NCBI GenBank assembly: GCA_041650595.1 | Contig: JBAZKW010000009.1 | Coordinates: 13,490-77,489, forward strand | DNA length: 64,000 bases | Direction: 5' to 3' | Source: CALFCX01 sp041650595 | GTDB lineage: Bacteria; Margulisbacteria; WOR-1; JAKLHX01 | In this document: piece by piece, positions 41,451 through 51,132 of the stretch | Position numbering within the stretch: position 1 is the stretch's first letter | Layout of the letters: each line of letters starts with the position of its first letter | Notes under the pieces: generated by a model | The model's database searches: none | The model's input: only the letters and a program-made list of their open reading frames with translations | Told to the model about the DNA's origin: nothing | Translations under genes and position numbers: made by a program

Positions 41451-43532
41451 ATGAAACAATATCCGACCGGCAGAATAAAGAACGTTGCGTTGATAGGCCA
41501 CTCCGGTTCCGGCAAAACCTCGCTTTCAGAAACCATGCTTTTTAACTCCAAGGTGATAAACCGCATCGGTTCGGTTAATGAAGGCAACACTGTTTCCGAC
41601 TTTGACCCTGAAGAGATAAAGAGAAAGACGAGCGTAAGGACATCCGTCATGACCTTTGAATACAAGGAATATAAGATAAATCTTGTCGATACTCCGGGAT
41701 TCGCGGACTTTGCGGGCGAGGCGGTTTCGGGATTGTATGCGGCAGATTGCGCGATATTTACGGCCTGTGCGGTTTCAGGCCTGGGCGTGGGAGCGCAGGA
41801 TATGTGGCGCCTGGCGGACGAAGATAATCTGCCGCGCATAATTTTTATCAACAGGATGGACAAGGAAAGAGCGGATTTTTATGCGGTTTTTAACCTTCTT
41901 CGGGAAACTTTCGGCAAGGATGTGATCCCCGTACATATACCTATAGGCAAAGAAGCCGGATTTTCCGGGGTAGTGGATGTGTTGACCAAAAAAGCCTATA
42001 GATTTGATAACGGAGAAGCCGTTGAGATCCCTGTTCCCGACGACTTGAAAGATACGATGGACAAATATAGGGATATGCTTATCGAAGAAGTGGTCGAGAT
42101 AGACGAAAAACTGCTCGAAAAATACATGGGCGACCAGGAAATCTCCGATGCCGAAGTGGCGGAAGCATTCCAAAAATCCGTAGACCACAAGCAGATATTT
42201 CCGGTGCTATGCGGTAGTGCCGTAAAAAATATAGGAGTAAGCCTGCTTGAAGAAGCGATGGAACACTGGCTGCCGGGAGCGGACGAGCGTGTTTTGAAAG
42301 GCCTTGACGGGACGGAAAGGCTGCCTGCCGCATCGGACCCCTTTTCAGGATATGTTTTTATGACTGCCGTAGAGCCGCATGTCGGGGAGCTTTCTTATGT
42401 GCGGATATTTTCGGGGACGCTCAATCATTCCAGCTCGGTGCTCAACTCATCCAAAAATGCGCAAGAAAGGGTGGGGCAGATATTCTTTATGAGGGGCAAG
42501 AACAGGGAAGAGACAAGCTTAGGGATAGCGGGCGACATTGTCGCATTGCCCAAGCTCAGGAACACCGGAACAGGGGATACTCTCTGCGATGCGGGCAAAT
42601 CCATAGTATATGAAAAAGCTAAATATCCAGAACCCATGCTTTCGATATCGGTAAAGCCGAAATCGAAGGCTGATCAGGAAAAAATGGGTACGGCCCTCAA
42701 TGCTTTGATGCACGAAGATCCGACATTTTTTGTAAGCCATAATACCGAGACAAAAGAGACCATTATCTCCGGGCTGGGAGATGTCCATCTGGATGTTATG
42801 CTGGAGCGGCAGAAAAGGCGGTTTGGTGTCGAAATAGAAGCCGGCGCGCCCAGGATCGCGTATAGAGAGGCAATAAAAGGCAGGACAAAAGCCCAGGGGA
42901 AATACAAGAAACAATCCGGCGGACGGGGACAGTACGGTGACTGCTGGCTTGATATAGAGCCTTTGCCTCGGGGGAAAGGTTTTCAATTTACGGATAAGAT
43001 CGTCGGGGGGGTGATCCCGAAAAATTACATACCCGCCGTTGAAAAGGGAGTCCGCGAGGCGATGGCGGGCGGAGTGATCGCAGGCTATCCTGTGATGGAC
43101 GTAAAAGTTACTCTTGTAGACGGTTCTTATCATGAGGTTGATTCTTCCGATCTTGCTTTTAAGATCGCCGGTTCGATGGGATTTAAGAAAGCGTTTGCCG
43201 AGGCAAAACCCGTGATACTTGAACCTATAATGACGATGGAAATAAACGTGCCGGATGACTGCGTAGGGGACATCGTGTCCGATCTTAACAAAAAAAGAGG
43301 CAAGATACTCGGTATGGAGCAGAACGTGGCCAAGACACAAATTGTTAAAACGCTGGTTCCAAGCTCAGAAACGGCAAAGTACGCGTCCGATCTGCGTTCC
43401 ATAAGCCGCGGAAGAGGGCATTTTACCGCGAAGTTTTCACATTATGAAGAAGCCCCTGCCAAGACGCAGACAGAACTCGTTAACCGCTATGAGCAGCTCA
43501 AAGCTGCCGGGCAGCTTCAAGAAAGAACATAA
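41451..43532 (+). CDS. Elongation-factor-G-like GTPase without the catalytic His
   Basis: 693 residues with all five EF-G domains in order. The P-loop GHSGSGKT is at residues 16-23; the G3 motif reads DTPGF (residues 80-84) where translocating EF-G has DTPGH with the catalytic His; switch I lacks the RGITI motif (it reads RKTSVRTS); G4 is NRMD instead of NKMD. These changes resemble EF-G-like paralogues (Thermus EF-G-2 / FusA2 type), whose role is not settled. The canonical fusA should exist elsewhere. It has its own promoter and AAGGAG. Confidence 0.88.
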   Translation: MKQYPTGRIKNVALIGHSGSGKTSLSETMLFNSKVINRIGSVNEGNTVSDFDPEEIKRKTSVRTSVMTFEYKEYKINLVDTPGFADFAGEAVSGLYAADCAIFTACAVSGLGVGAQDMWRLADEDNLPRIIFINRMDKERADFYAVFNLLRETFGKDVIPVHIPIGKEAGFSGVVDVLTKKAYRFDNGEAVEIPVPDDLKDTMDKYRDMLIEEVVEIDEKLLEKYMGDQEISDAEVAEAFQKSVDHKQIFPVLCGSAVKNIGVSLLEEAMEHWLPGADERVLKGLDGTERLPAASDPFSGYVFMTAVEPHVGELSYVRIFSGTLNHSSSVLNSSKNAQERVGQIFFMRGKNREETSLGIAGDIVALPKLRNTGTGDTLCDAGKSIVYEKAKYPEPMLSISVKPKSKADQEKMGTALNALMHEDPTFFVSHNTETKETIISGLGDVHLDVMLERQKRRFGVEIEAGAPRIAYREAIKGRTKAQGKYKKQSGGRGQYGDCWLDIEPLPRGKGFQFTDKIVGGVIPKNYIPAVEKGVREAMAGGVIAGYPVMDVKVTLVDGSYHEVDSSDLAFKIAGSMGFKKAFAEAKPVILEPIMTMEINVPDDCVGDIVSDLNKKRGKILGMEQNVAKTQIVKTLVPSSETAKYASDLRSISRGRGHFTAKFSHYEEAPAKTQTELVNRYEQLKAAGQLQERT

Positions 43533-43543
43533 AGAAGTAAAAA

Positions 43544-45433
43544 GTGAAGAGAATCAAAAGATACATTGCCTTTTTCTTGCTGTTGGTTGTGTCAGTTGGA
43601 GCAATAGGTTGCGGCGGAGAAGATGGCCCCTCACAAACAGCCACGGTGACGGGTACTGTCGCTGATACCGCGTTGAATCCTATATCCGGAGCTTCTGTTG
43701 TAGTAGGGTCTGTTTCTTCTTCTACCGGTTCAGACGGCACTTATATTCTGGAAAGGGTCACCAGCGGCCTGCAGAACTTTTCCGTTTCCGCACCGGGATA
43801 TTTGTCCGTATCCAAAACAATAGATGTAACTCCTATGGCCACAACTTATGTTCCAAAAACTATCCTGGAACAAAAGGACAGCAAATCTACCGATATCGGG
43901 TCCGGCGGCGGTGAAGTGGCCAATTCTGACGGATCCGTCAAATTAAGCATACCGGCAGAAGCTCTGTCTTCAGATCTTTCTATTGTCATCACCAACTGCA
44001 GTCTACTGTCTGCGCCTTTGCCTGTACCTGACGGGTATAAGCTGGTTTCTCTTGTGTACATAAGCCCGACTGGGACTGTCTTGGCAAAACCTGCGACATT
44101 GACTATATCTGCTCCGTCGGAAACTCCCGTATCTTTTTACTGGTTTGACTCTTCCGCTTCGGCTTGGCAGTCCCTAGGGGAAGGTACAGTATCTACCGAT
44201 ACCGTATCTGTTTCTATAAGCAATTTCGGATGGATAGCCGCGGTCGTCCCGGTATCGGTAGGAAATATTTCGGGCAGAGTAATTACTTCAGGAGGTGCGG
44301 GAATAGCCGGTGCTGATGTCCGCACCCCGTCAAGTCTTGCAGTGACGGATTCATCAGGAAATTATACTTTATCAAATCTTCCTGTGGGTACTGTGTCGGT
44401 GACTGCTTCCAAGATCGGTTATATCGACAACTCTGTCAGTGTTGTAGTTCAGGCAGGCGAAACGGAAACTGCCGACAACATCACTCTTTCGCCTGTTTCT
44501 TCGAACGGTTCGGTGGCAGGAAAAATAATGCCGGCTTCGGGTTCCGGGGTCATTGCCGGCGCCAGGGTGGTGGCTCAGGGTAAAACCTCATATAGCGATT
44601 CAAACGGTGACTATGTTATTTCAGAACTTTCTGCGGGAACGGTGACCGTCAGCGTTTATGCTTACGGTTATGTCAACCAGGATGCAAGCGTTACAATAAC
44701 GACCGGACATGCTACTTCTCAGAATTTTAGTTTATCTGCGGTGTCAGTTGCGGATTTCAGCGATGGTTTCGAATCGGAAAGCGGATGGAGCGCCGCCGGT
44801 CTTTGGAACAGGATACAGAACATAACTCTATCAAACAATACTCTTGCTCCCTACTATGTCACTTTCTCATCAGGCGATGACGGGTCATTGCCTGCGGCTC
44901 ATGGAGGAAGTTATTCATATTGGTTCGGCGATTCTGCAACGGGAAGCTTTATCGGTGAGCAGCGATCTATCCCCCCCGACACAGAATTGTCAGGAGGGAC
45001 ATCCGCATTTCTTGCCACCACAAAAGGAGACCTGATCTCTCCGAGCATAAACCTTGTGGGTTATTCGACCGTAACACTCACTTTTTGGACCTGGTGGGAA
45101 GTAGAAGCAAGAGACCCTTCCACTTTTGATCAGATGAAAGTCAATCTTTCAGATGACGACGGGACCAACTGGACAATGCTTCTTAAGATAAATCCGGAAT
45201 TCACCAATCCTGAAGATGTCTCAAAACCGTATTCCTCCGGCGGATTTTTTACTCCTGGAGTATGGGTCAAACATCAATATGATCTAACCTCTTATGCCGG
45301 AAAAACGATCAAACTTGCTTTCAGCTTTGATGCGATGGACCTTCAATCTAACGGTTTCCGAGGATGGTTCATAGACGATGTTTCCATATCAAAGGATGCG
45401 ATATCGGCATCATCAAGCAGAAAACTTTTTTAA
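43544..45433 (+). CDS. Large lipoprotein with carboxypeptidase-regulatory-like repeats
   Basis: 629 residues. Lipobox AIGC (around residue 23), then a CarboxypepD_reg-like domain (about 32-100), a ZU5-like beta domain (about 110-235), two more CarboxypepD_reg domains (about 240-320 and 325-400; consensus GxVxxxGGxxIAGAxV, DSSGNYTLSNLPVGT) and a C-terminal jelly-roll-like domain containing WFIDDVSI, as seen in immune-inhibitor-A or MAM-type adhesion modules. It is probably a surface or periplasmic protein that binds sugars or peptides. It follows the EF-G-like gene by 11 bases. Confidence 0.75.
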   Translation: MKRIKRYIAFFLLLVVSVGAIGCGGEDGPSQTATVTGTVADTALNPISGASVVVGSVSSSTGSDGTYILERVTSGLQNFSVSAPGYLSVSKTIDVTPMATTYVPKTILEQKDSKSTDIGSGGGEVANSDGSVKLSIPAEALSSDLSIVITNCSLLSAPLPVPDGYKLVSLVYISPTGTVLAKPATLTISAPSETPVSFYWFDSSASAWQSLGEGTVSTDTVSVSISNFGWIAAVVPVSVGNISGRVITSGGAGIAGADVRTPSSLAVTDSSGNYTLSNLPVGTVSVTASKIGYIDNSVSVVVQAGETETADNITLSPVSSNGSVAGKIMPASGSGVIAGARVVAQGKTSYSDSNGDYVISELSAGTVTVSVYAYGYVNQDASVTITTGHATSQNFSLSAVSVADFSDGFESESGWSAAGLWNRIQNITLSNNTLAPYYVTFSSGDDGSLPAAHGGSYSYWFGDSATGSFIGEQRSIPPDTELSGGTSAFLATTKGDLISPSINLVGYSTVTLTFWTWWEVEARDPSTFDQMKVNLSDDDGTNWTMLLKINPEFTNPEDVSKPYSSGGFFTPGVWVKHQYDLTSYAGKTIKLAFSFDAMDLQSNGFRGWFIDDVSISKDAISASSSRKLF

Positions 45434-45439
45434 CAGGCG

Positions 45440-45448
45440 TGATATAAT
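45440..45448 (+). promoter_or_regulatory. Extended -10 promoter of glyA
   Basis: TGATATAAT at 45440-45448, then GGAGGG at 45455-45460 and the ATG at 45467. A start 7 bases after the -10 would fall at the Shine-Dalgarno sequence. Confidence 0.6.
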
Positions 45449-45466
45449 TTTTTTGGAGGGTTACAT

Positions 45467-46732
45467 ATGCACCCTGGTATGGACGAAGTAAGGCTTACCG
45501 ACCCGGAGATCGCTTGCGCTATAGACATGGAGCTGGATAGACAACGTAAAAAGATCGAGTTGATCGCTTCGGAAAACTTTACGAGCAGGGCTGTCATGGA
45601 AGCAATGGGTTCCTGCCTTACCAATAAGTACGCCGAAGGTTATCCCGGCAAAAGATACTATGGCGGCTGTGAATGCGTGGATACTGCCGAAAACCTTGCT
45701 ATAGACCGGGCCAAAAAACTTTTTAACTGCGGCCATGCGAATGTTCAGCCTCACTCAGGGTCCCAGGCCAATATTGCCGCGTATCTTGCTTTTATCAAAC
45801 CGGGCGACACGGTTCTCGGACTCAACCTTTCGCACGGCGGCCATCTTACGCACGGAAGTCCCGTGAATATTTCGGGGATGTATTTCAACTTTGTGGCTTA
45901 CGGCGTGAAAAAAGATGACGAGCGGATAGATTATGAGCAGATGGCGCAGCTTTGCAATATCCACAAGCCGAAAATGATCGTGACAGGGGCTACCGCATAT
46001 CCGAGAGAAATAGATTTTAAACGGATACGAAAGATCGCGGATGAGGTTGGAGCTTTTTTGATGGTGGATATAGCGCATATTGCGGGTTTGGTAGTGGCGG
46101 GCCTGCACCAGTCTCCGATACCTTATGCTCATGTGACGACTTCCACCACCCACAAAACACTCCGCGGACCTAGAGGCGGGCTTATACTTACTTCTGCGGA
46201 ATATGCAAAGCAGGTGGATAAAGCAGTGTTCCCCGGGACGCAGGGCGGCCCTCTGATGCATGTGATAGCCGCCAAAGCTGTGGCTTTTAAAGAAGCGGCG
46301 GAGCCCGGTTTCAAAAAATACCAGGAACAGATCTTGAAAAACTCAAAAGCGCTAGCATCTGCCATGATCAAAAAAGATTTCAGGCTCGTATCCGGCGGTA
46401 CCGATACTCACTTGATACTTGTCGACCTCTCGCCAAAGGGCCTTACCGGAAAAGCAGCGGAAAAATATTTGGACGAGATCGGAATAACGGTGAACAAAAA
46501 TACTGTTCCTTTCGATGCCCAATCGCCTTTTGTGACCTCCGGTATCAGGATAGGCACGCCTGCCGTCACGACGAGAGGCTTCAAAGAACCGCAGATGGAA
46601 GAGATCGCCGATATCATTTTAAGGGTTTTGTCCGATCCGGAAAACGAAACTGTAAAAAAGGAATCCTCCGACCGCGTACTCCGCCTTACGGACGGGTTCC
46701 CCTTATACGAACAGGGGACTATCGAAGCGTGA
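45467..46732 (+). CDS. glyA: Serine hydroxymethyltransferase
   Basis: 421 residues with the SHMT signatures: ASENF near the N-terminus, YAEGYPGKRYYGG, the GSQAN loop, and the PLP-Lys in STTHKTLRGPRGG. It interconverts serine and glycine while making 5,10-methylene-tetrahydrofolate. The first ATG is used because GGAGGG lies 7 bases upstream; a second in-frame ATG is at 45479. The stop overlaps the GTG start of ftsE (GTGA), so glyA, ftsE and ftsX form one operon. Confidence 0.95.
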   Translation: MHPGMDEVRLTDPEIACAIDMELDRQRKKIELIASENFTSRAVMEAMGSCLTNKYAEGYPGKRYYGGCECVDTAENLAIDRAKKLFNCGHANVQPHSGSQANIAAYLAFIKPGDTVLGLNLSHGGHLTHGSPVNISGMYFNFVAYGVKKDDERIDYEQMAQLCNIHKPKMIVTGATAYPREIDFKRIRKIADEVGAFLMVDIAHIAGLVVAGLHQSPIPYAHVTTSTTHKTLRGPRGGLILTSAEYAKQVDKAVFPGTQGGPLMHVIAAKAVAFKEAAEPGFKKYQEQILKNSKALASAMIKKDFRLVSGGTDTHLILVDLSPKGLTGKAAEKYLDEIGITVNKNTVPFDAQSPFVTSGIRIGTPAVTTRGFKEPQMEEIADIILRVLSDPENETVKKESSDRVLRLTDGFPLYEQGTIEA

Positions 46733-47415
46733 TCGTTCTAAGAAATGTTTCAAAAATTTATCCCAAGGGCGTAGAAGCTCTGAGCAATGTTGACCTTTGT
46801 ATCGGCAAGGAAGAGTTCGTTTTTATAGTGGGACCTACCGGTTCGGGAAAATCAACGCTTCTTAAACTGCTCTACAGGGAGGAATTTGCCACAAACGGAC
46901 AAGTGCTTCTTGACAGGGTGAACCTTTCCGAGATGAAGGATTCCCAGATACCTTTTTTGCGCAGGAATATCGGTGTGGTTTTTCAGGATTACAAGCTTTT
47001 GCCCAACAGGACCATTTACGAAAATGTTGCCTTTGCGCTGCAGGTCATGGGCGCTTCCAGAAGCTTTATCAGGAGGCACGCGGGGCAGGCGCTGGAACTG
47101 GTCGGGCTTTTTAAAAAAGCAAACTGTTTTCCGGGAGAGCTTTCCGGAGGGGAACAGCAGAGAGCCTGCATTGCGCGCGCGATCGTAAACAATCCTCCTT
47201 TGGTGCTTGCGGACGAGCCTACCGGAAATCTGGACCCGTCGACCTCCTGGGAAATAATTCACCTGCTGGATAAGATCAACAAGCGCAACACTACCGTCAT
47301 AGTCACGACCCATAACAAGTCGATAGTTGACGGCATGCGAAAAAGGGTCATCGCTCTCGAAGCGGGCAGGATAATAAGAGATCAGCAATTGGGGGTTTAC
47401 AGCAATGTCCTTTGA
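46729..47415 (+). CDS. ftsE: Cell-division ABC ATPase FtsE
   Basis: 228 residues. The start is GTG at 46729, overlapping the glyA stop. Walker A GPTGSGKST, the ABC signature LSGGEQQR and Walker B VLADEPTGNLD are all present, followed by THNKS with the H-loop. FtsE works with FtsX to regulate murein hydrolases during division. It overlaps ftsX by 11 bases. The length is normal. Confidence 0.95.
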   Translation: MIVLRNVSKIYPKGVEALSNVDLCIGKEEFVFIVGPTGSGKSTLLKLLYREEFATNGQVLLDRVNLSEMKDSQIPFLRRNIGVVFQDYKLLPNRTIYENVAFALQVMGASRSFIRRHAGQALELVGLFKKANCFPGELSGGEQQRACIARAIVNNPPLVLADEPTGNLDPSTSWEIIHLLDKINKRNTTVIVTTHNKSIVDGMRKRVIALEAGRIIRDQQLGVYSNVL

Positions 47416-48283
47416 GTTCTTTTTGAGAGAGTCATGGACCGGCTTCAGGCGCAGCGGCATAATGAGCGTTGTCTCGCTGGTTACGATCACTGTATCGCTT
47501 GTGGTGTTCGGAGCTTTCCTTCTTGCCGTGGCAAATCTTGGAAATATTGCTTCGATCATAGGCTCTAAGATGGAGATAGCCGCCTATGTGGATAAAAATA
47601 TTGACGACAGCTCTGCTGCGGCGATCTCTTTGCAGATCTCGGCGATAGAGGGTGTTGAAAGCGTAAAGTTCGTTTCAAAAGAGGAAGCCTGGAAAAATTT
47701 CAGGTCGGATTATGAGGGCCGGCTTGCTCTCGGAGAGATAATAAGCGAGAACCCTCTCCCGAATACTTTTTTGATCAAGGTAAAATCGCCGCAGGCAACC
47801 TCTGCGGCCGCAAAAAAGATCTCCAATATGGCCGTAATAAACGAGGTCAGATACAGCGGCAACCTCGCGGACAGGTTTCAGTCTGTGCTGGATCTTATCA
47901 GGGTCAGCGGGTTTATCCTTGTGGCCCTTCTTATCATTGCCACACTTTTGATCGTCGTAAACACCATCAAACTTACTGTGATAGCCAGGCAGACCGATAT
48001 CTATATAATGAGGCTGGTCGGAGCAACAAATTCTTTCATCAAGTGGCCTTTTATTATGGAAGGGGTGCTTATAGGGCTGATAGGAGCTGCCTTGTCCTTC
48101 ATAATCCTTAAATTCTCGTATGATCTTGCTGTGCACGAGTTGCAGGATTTTATGCCTTTTATTCCGCTTATTACTTCCGGTTACAGGCTCTTCTGGATCT
48201 ATATTTCCGTAAGCGCTATCGGCGTTGTGCTGGGCATGCTCGGTGCTTATATCTCGGTAAATTCTTTGCTAAAAGGAGACTGA
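47405..48283 (+). CDS. ftsX: Cell-division permease-like protein FtsX
   Basis: 292 residues. One membrane helix (about 20-44), an extracytoplasmic domain (residues 50-160) and three C-terminal helices, as in FtsX. The domain has the expected motif EVRYSGNLADRF and the DIYIMRLVGATNSFIKWPF loop before the third helix. FtsX transmits ATP hydrolysis by FtsE to cell-wall hydrolases. It overlaps ftsE and is 4 bases from the PPIase gene. Confidence 0.93.
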   Translation: MSFEFFLRESWTGFRRSGIMSVVSLVTITVSLVVFGAFLLAVANLGNIASIIGSKMEIAAYVDKNIDDSSAAAISLQISAIEGVESVKFVSKEEAWKNFRSDYEGRLALGEIISENPLPNTFLIKVKSPQATSAAAKKISNMAVINEVRYSGNLADRFQSVLDLIRVSGFILVALLIIATLLIVVNTIKLTVIARQTDIYIMRLVGATNSFIKWPFIMEGVLIGLIGAALSFIILKFSYDLAVHELQDFMPFIPLITSGYRLFWIYISVSAIGVVLGMLGAYISVNSLLKGD

Positions 48284-48287
48284 TCAA

Positions 48288-49649
48288 ATGCTCAAATTTT
48301 TACGCGATAAGATGAAGATAGTTCTGATAATGGTATCGGTAGTATTTATACTAACAATGTTCTACGGTCTGGGGCAGCTGGGCATGCAAGGTGGTTTTTC
48401 TATGCCAGGCAAGGGAGAAGGGCTGGCCAGGGTCAACGGCAAAGATGTGGATGTCTTCAGATTTAATCAGATAATGGGCCGCCTCGCTGCTGAGCAAAAA
48501 GGGGCATTGGACCCGATGAGCCTCTTGTACATGCAGAGCATGGCGCTTTCTCAGCTCATAGATTTTACCATAATAGCCCAGGAGGGCGGGAAAAAATTCG
48601 GCGCCAACGCGCCGGAAGTGGACCGCGCCGTAGAAGATATAATGAAAGCTAACAATGTGCCCGACCGCAGAACTTTTGAACAACTGCTTAAGAAACAGGG
48701 TTTTTCGCTTGAAAATCTTAAAAGGATGATACGGGAAGAGATAGTAGTGCAAAAAACGACCCAAAACATTAATTCCGGGGTTGTCCTGACGCCGGACGAT
48801 ATGAGAGAGATACGTGTTCAGCATATACTTATTAAAACAGCGGGCGAGCCTGCGCAAAAAGTTCTTGAAGAAGCAAAAAAAGGCGCGGATTTTTCCGGGC
48901 TGGCAGAAAAGTATTCGCAGGATCCCGGCAGCGCCTCAAAAGGCGGGGACCTGGGCTTTTTTGGCAAAGGTGCTATGGTAAAAGAGTTTGAAGATACCGC
49001 ATATGCCCTTAAGCCCGGCGAAATATCGGGGCTGGTCAAGACGGATTTCGGCTATCACATAATAAAGATGAACGAATCCCGCTTGAAAGAGAATGCGGAC
49101 AAGGACAAGCTCCTGGAAGAAAAGAAGAAGAATGTTTTTGAGAGATGGTTCTCGCAGGTAAGGGCAAAATCCAAAGTGGAGATAAAAAACCCGATGCTGT
49201 CCGCTTTTGACCTGATGCTCAAAGGCGACTTGCAAGGAGCTGCGGAAGGATATAAAAAGGCCATAAAGGTTCAGCCCGAAAGCCCTTATCCTCATTTGTT
49301 CTACGGACAATTGCTGGCCCGAAAAGGAGATCTGCCGCTGGCCTCACAGGAATATGCCAAAGCTTCTTCCCTTGCTTCTGCAGACCCGTACCTTAGGCTT
49401 TATATCGGTCAGGCCTATATAAGCGCGTCTGCCGCCGTGTCCGGTGAGGCAGCACAGGCCTACAAAAGTTCGGCTCAGAGCGAATTCGAAAGGGCATCTG
49501 CTCTTGCAGGTGACAGCCTTGAGATGAGGCAGAGTTTGGCGGAGTTTTTTAAGAGTAACAAGCTTTCATCTCTGTTATCAGAAGAGAACGATAAGATCAA
49601 AGTTCTTAAACAAAGAAAGAAACTGGAAGAAGAACTTAAGACAGAATAA
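48288..49649 (+). CDS. Membrane-anchored parvulin-type prolyl isomerase (PpiD/SurA-like) with TPR-like tail
   Basis: 453 residues. One N-terminal anchor (about 10-28), a SurA_N-like region (40-155), a parvulin domain (about 165-265; QHILIK, GGDLGFFGKG, GYHIIKM) and a C-terminal TPR-like region (310-400) with AEGYKKAIKVQPESPYPHLFYGQLL. It would help fold secreted and outer-membrane proteins in the periplasm. The fusion of PPIase and TPR is seen in some phyla. It ends the glyA operon. Confidence 0.85.
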   Translation: MLKFLRDKMKIVLIMVSVVFILTMFYGLGQLGMQGGFSMPGKGEGLARVNGKDVDVFRFNQIMGRLAAEQKGALDPMSLLYMQSMALSQLIDFTIIAQEGGKKFGANAPEVDRAVEDIMKANNVPDRRTFEQLLKKQGFSLENLKRMIREEIVVQKTTQNINSGVVLTPDDMREIRVQHILIKTAGEPAQKVLEEAKKGADFSGLAEKYSQDPGSASKGGDLGFFGKGAMVKEFEDTAYALKPGEISGLVKTDFGYHIIKMNESRLKENADKDKLLEEKKKNVFERWFSQVRAKSKVEIKNPMLSAFDLMLKGDLQGAAEGYKKAIKVQPESPYPHLFYGQLLARKGDLPLASQEYAKASSLASADPYLRLYIGQAYISASAAVSGEAAQAYKSSAQSEFERASALAGDSLEMRQSLAEFFKSNKLSSLLSEENDKIKVLKQRKKLEEELKTE

Positions 49650-49650
49650 C

Positions 49651-49754
49651 CGAAATCCGAAAGTCCAAAATCCTAACGTCTGAAAGATCTCTATTAAGTT
49701 TTTTCTTCGGACGTTCGGATTTCTGACATTATGACATTATGACATTCGGACATT
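49651..49754. repeat. Inverted and tandem repeats between the PPIase and phosphohexomutase genes
   Basis: A 16-base inverted pair (49651-49666 and 49709-49724, 14 of 16 matching) encloses a T-rich loop. It is followed by 8-base tandem units GACATTAT (49725-49754; about 3.75 copies, the last two changed). The GACATT core is shared with the inverted repeats around the four-helix-bundle gene at 61576-62060. The 109-base gap has no gene. Confidence 0.65.
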
Positions 49755-49758
49755 GCTT

Positions 49759-51132
49759 TTAGCTTTGTATCCAGTTCTTTCCTTCACTCAGTAATAACGC
49801 GACTTTTTCCTGCGAATCGGCTTCGCAGTAGATCCTCAGCAGCGGTTCGGTTCCTGAGAGCCTAAAAAGTATCCAGCTGCCGTCACTTAGCATGAACTTA
49901 TATCCGTCCAGGGCTTTTACTTCATCTATATGCATATCGGCGAAGTTTTTGGGCTGTTCGTTCGCAAGGCGTTTTTTTATCCGGTCTTTGTCCATATAAT
50001 CGATCTTCAGGTCTATCCTGTCATAATAGAACCTGGCAAATTCTCCGGAAATATCCTGTAAAACCGCTCCGATGGATTTTTTCTCGCAGGCCACAAGCTC
50101 AATCAGCAAAAGCCCGGCCAGTAGGCTGTCTCTTTCGGGGATATGGTTTTTTATTCCCATTCCACCGCTTTCTTCCCCGCCCATAAGGATATCTTTTTCC
50201 CGCATGAGATTGCAGATATATTTGAAACCTATGGGGGTCTCGAACAGTTTAAGACCGTATCTTTCCGACATCATGTCGATGAGGCGGCTCATATTAAAAG
50301 TCTTGACCACTGCTCCGGTCCACTTTTTGTTTTTCACGAGGTGATAAAGCAGGAGCGCAAATATCTGATGTGTATTTATGTAGATCCCGTCGGTACCTAC
50401 TGCGCCTATTCGGTCTGCATCGCCGTCAAGCACTATGCCAAAAGCCTTTTCCTTTGCGCATGCTGACATAAAGGCTTTGAGATTGACGGGTATGGGTTCG
50501 GGGTTTACTCCGCCGAAATACGGGTCGCGGAAGGCGTTGACTTCGTTAATATTTGGCATTCCTTGCAGCGCTTTAGAAAAATATCCGATCCCGCTGCCGA
50601 ACATCGGGTTTATCAGTACCTTTTCTCTAAAAGAGACAAGTTTTTTGATGTCTATCAACTTCGTGACAGCTGATATGTATGTTTCTTTAGGGTCAAAAAC
50701 GATCATTTTTCGCTGAGGGGCATTTTCTTTAACAACGGTTTTTCCTATCAGTTTTTCTATGTTTTTTGTGATCGTCTCATCGGCTGATCCCCCGTACGGT
50801 CCCTTTACCTTAAAACCGTTCCATACCGCAGGATTGTGACTTGCGGTTATCATTATCCCGGCACAGGCTTTTTTATCTTTTCCTTGGAAAGAGACCGCAG
50901 GGGTCGGACACGAGGTCCGGCAAATATATGCCGTAAACCCGTTGGCCGCCACTACATTAGCTGCTGCAAACGCAAAATCTTCGGACCTGAACCTGTTGTC
51001 ATAACCGATAACCACAGGCCCGTCGGACCCTGAGAAGTGATCCGAAAATGCCTGTGCAACTCTTTTCACGTTTTCAAAAGTAAAATCTCCCGCAATTTCC
51101 GCTCTCCAGCCGTCAGTCCCGAATTTTATCAT
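49759..51132 (-). CDS. Alpha-D-phosphohexomutase (phosphoglucomutase/phosphomannomutase family)
   Basis: 457 residues with the four family motifs: the phosphoserine loop TASHNP (around residue 97), the metal loop DGDADR, the sugar-specificity loop GGEESGG and the phosphate-binding RLSGTEP near the C-terminus. The GGEESGG form favours glucose or mannose phosphates. It feeds sugar nucleotides to envelope polymers. Its ATG overlaps the stop of the PBP1A gene by one base (TAATG on the minus strand), so the two are translated together. Confidence 0.93.
   Translation of the reverse strand: MIKFGTDGWRAEIAGDFTFENVKRVAQAFSDHFSGSDGPVVIGYDNRFRSEDFAFAAANVVAANGFTAYICRTSCPTPAVSFQGKDKKACAGIMITASHNPAVWNGFKVKGPYGGSADETITKNIEKLIGKTVVKENAPQRKMIVFDPKETYISAVTKLIDIKKLVSFREKVLINPMFGSGIGYFSKALQGMPNINEVNAFRDPYFGGVNPEPIPVNLKAFMSACAKEKAFGIVLDGDADRIGAVGTDGIYINTHQIFALLLYHLVKNKKWTGAVVKTFNMSRLIDMMSERYGLKLFETPIGFKYICNLMREKDILMGGEESGGMGIKNHIPERDSLLAGLLLIELVACEKKSIGAVLQDISGEFARFYYDRIDLKIDYMDKDRIKKRLANEQPKNFADMHIDEVKALDGYKFMLSDGSWILFRLSGTEPLLRIYCEADSQEKVALLLSEGKNWIQS

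Noticed and set aside
49725..49754. Possible CRISPR array (8-base tandem units)
   Set aside because: Units are only 8 bases, contiguous, with no spacers, and no cas gene is near.
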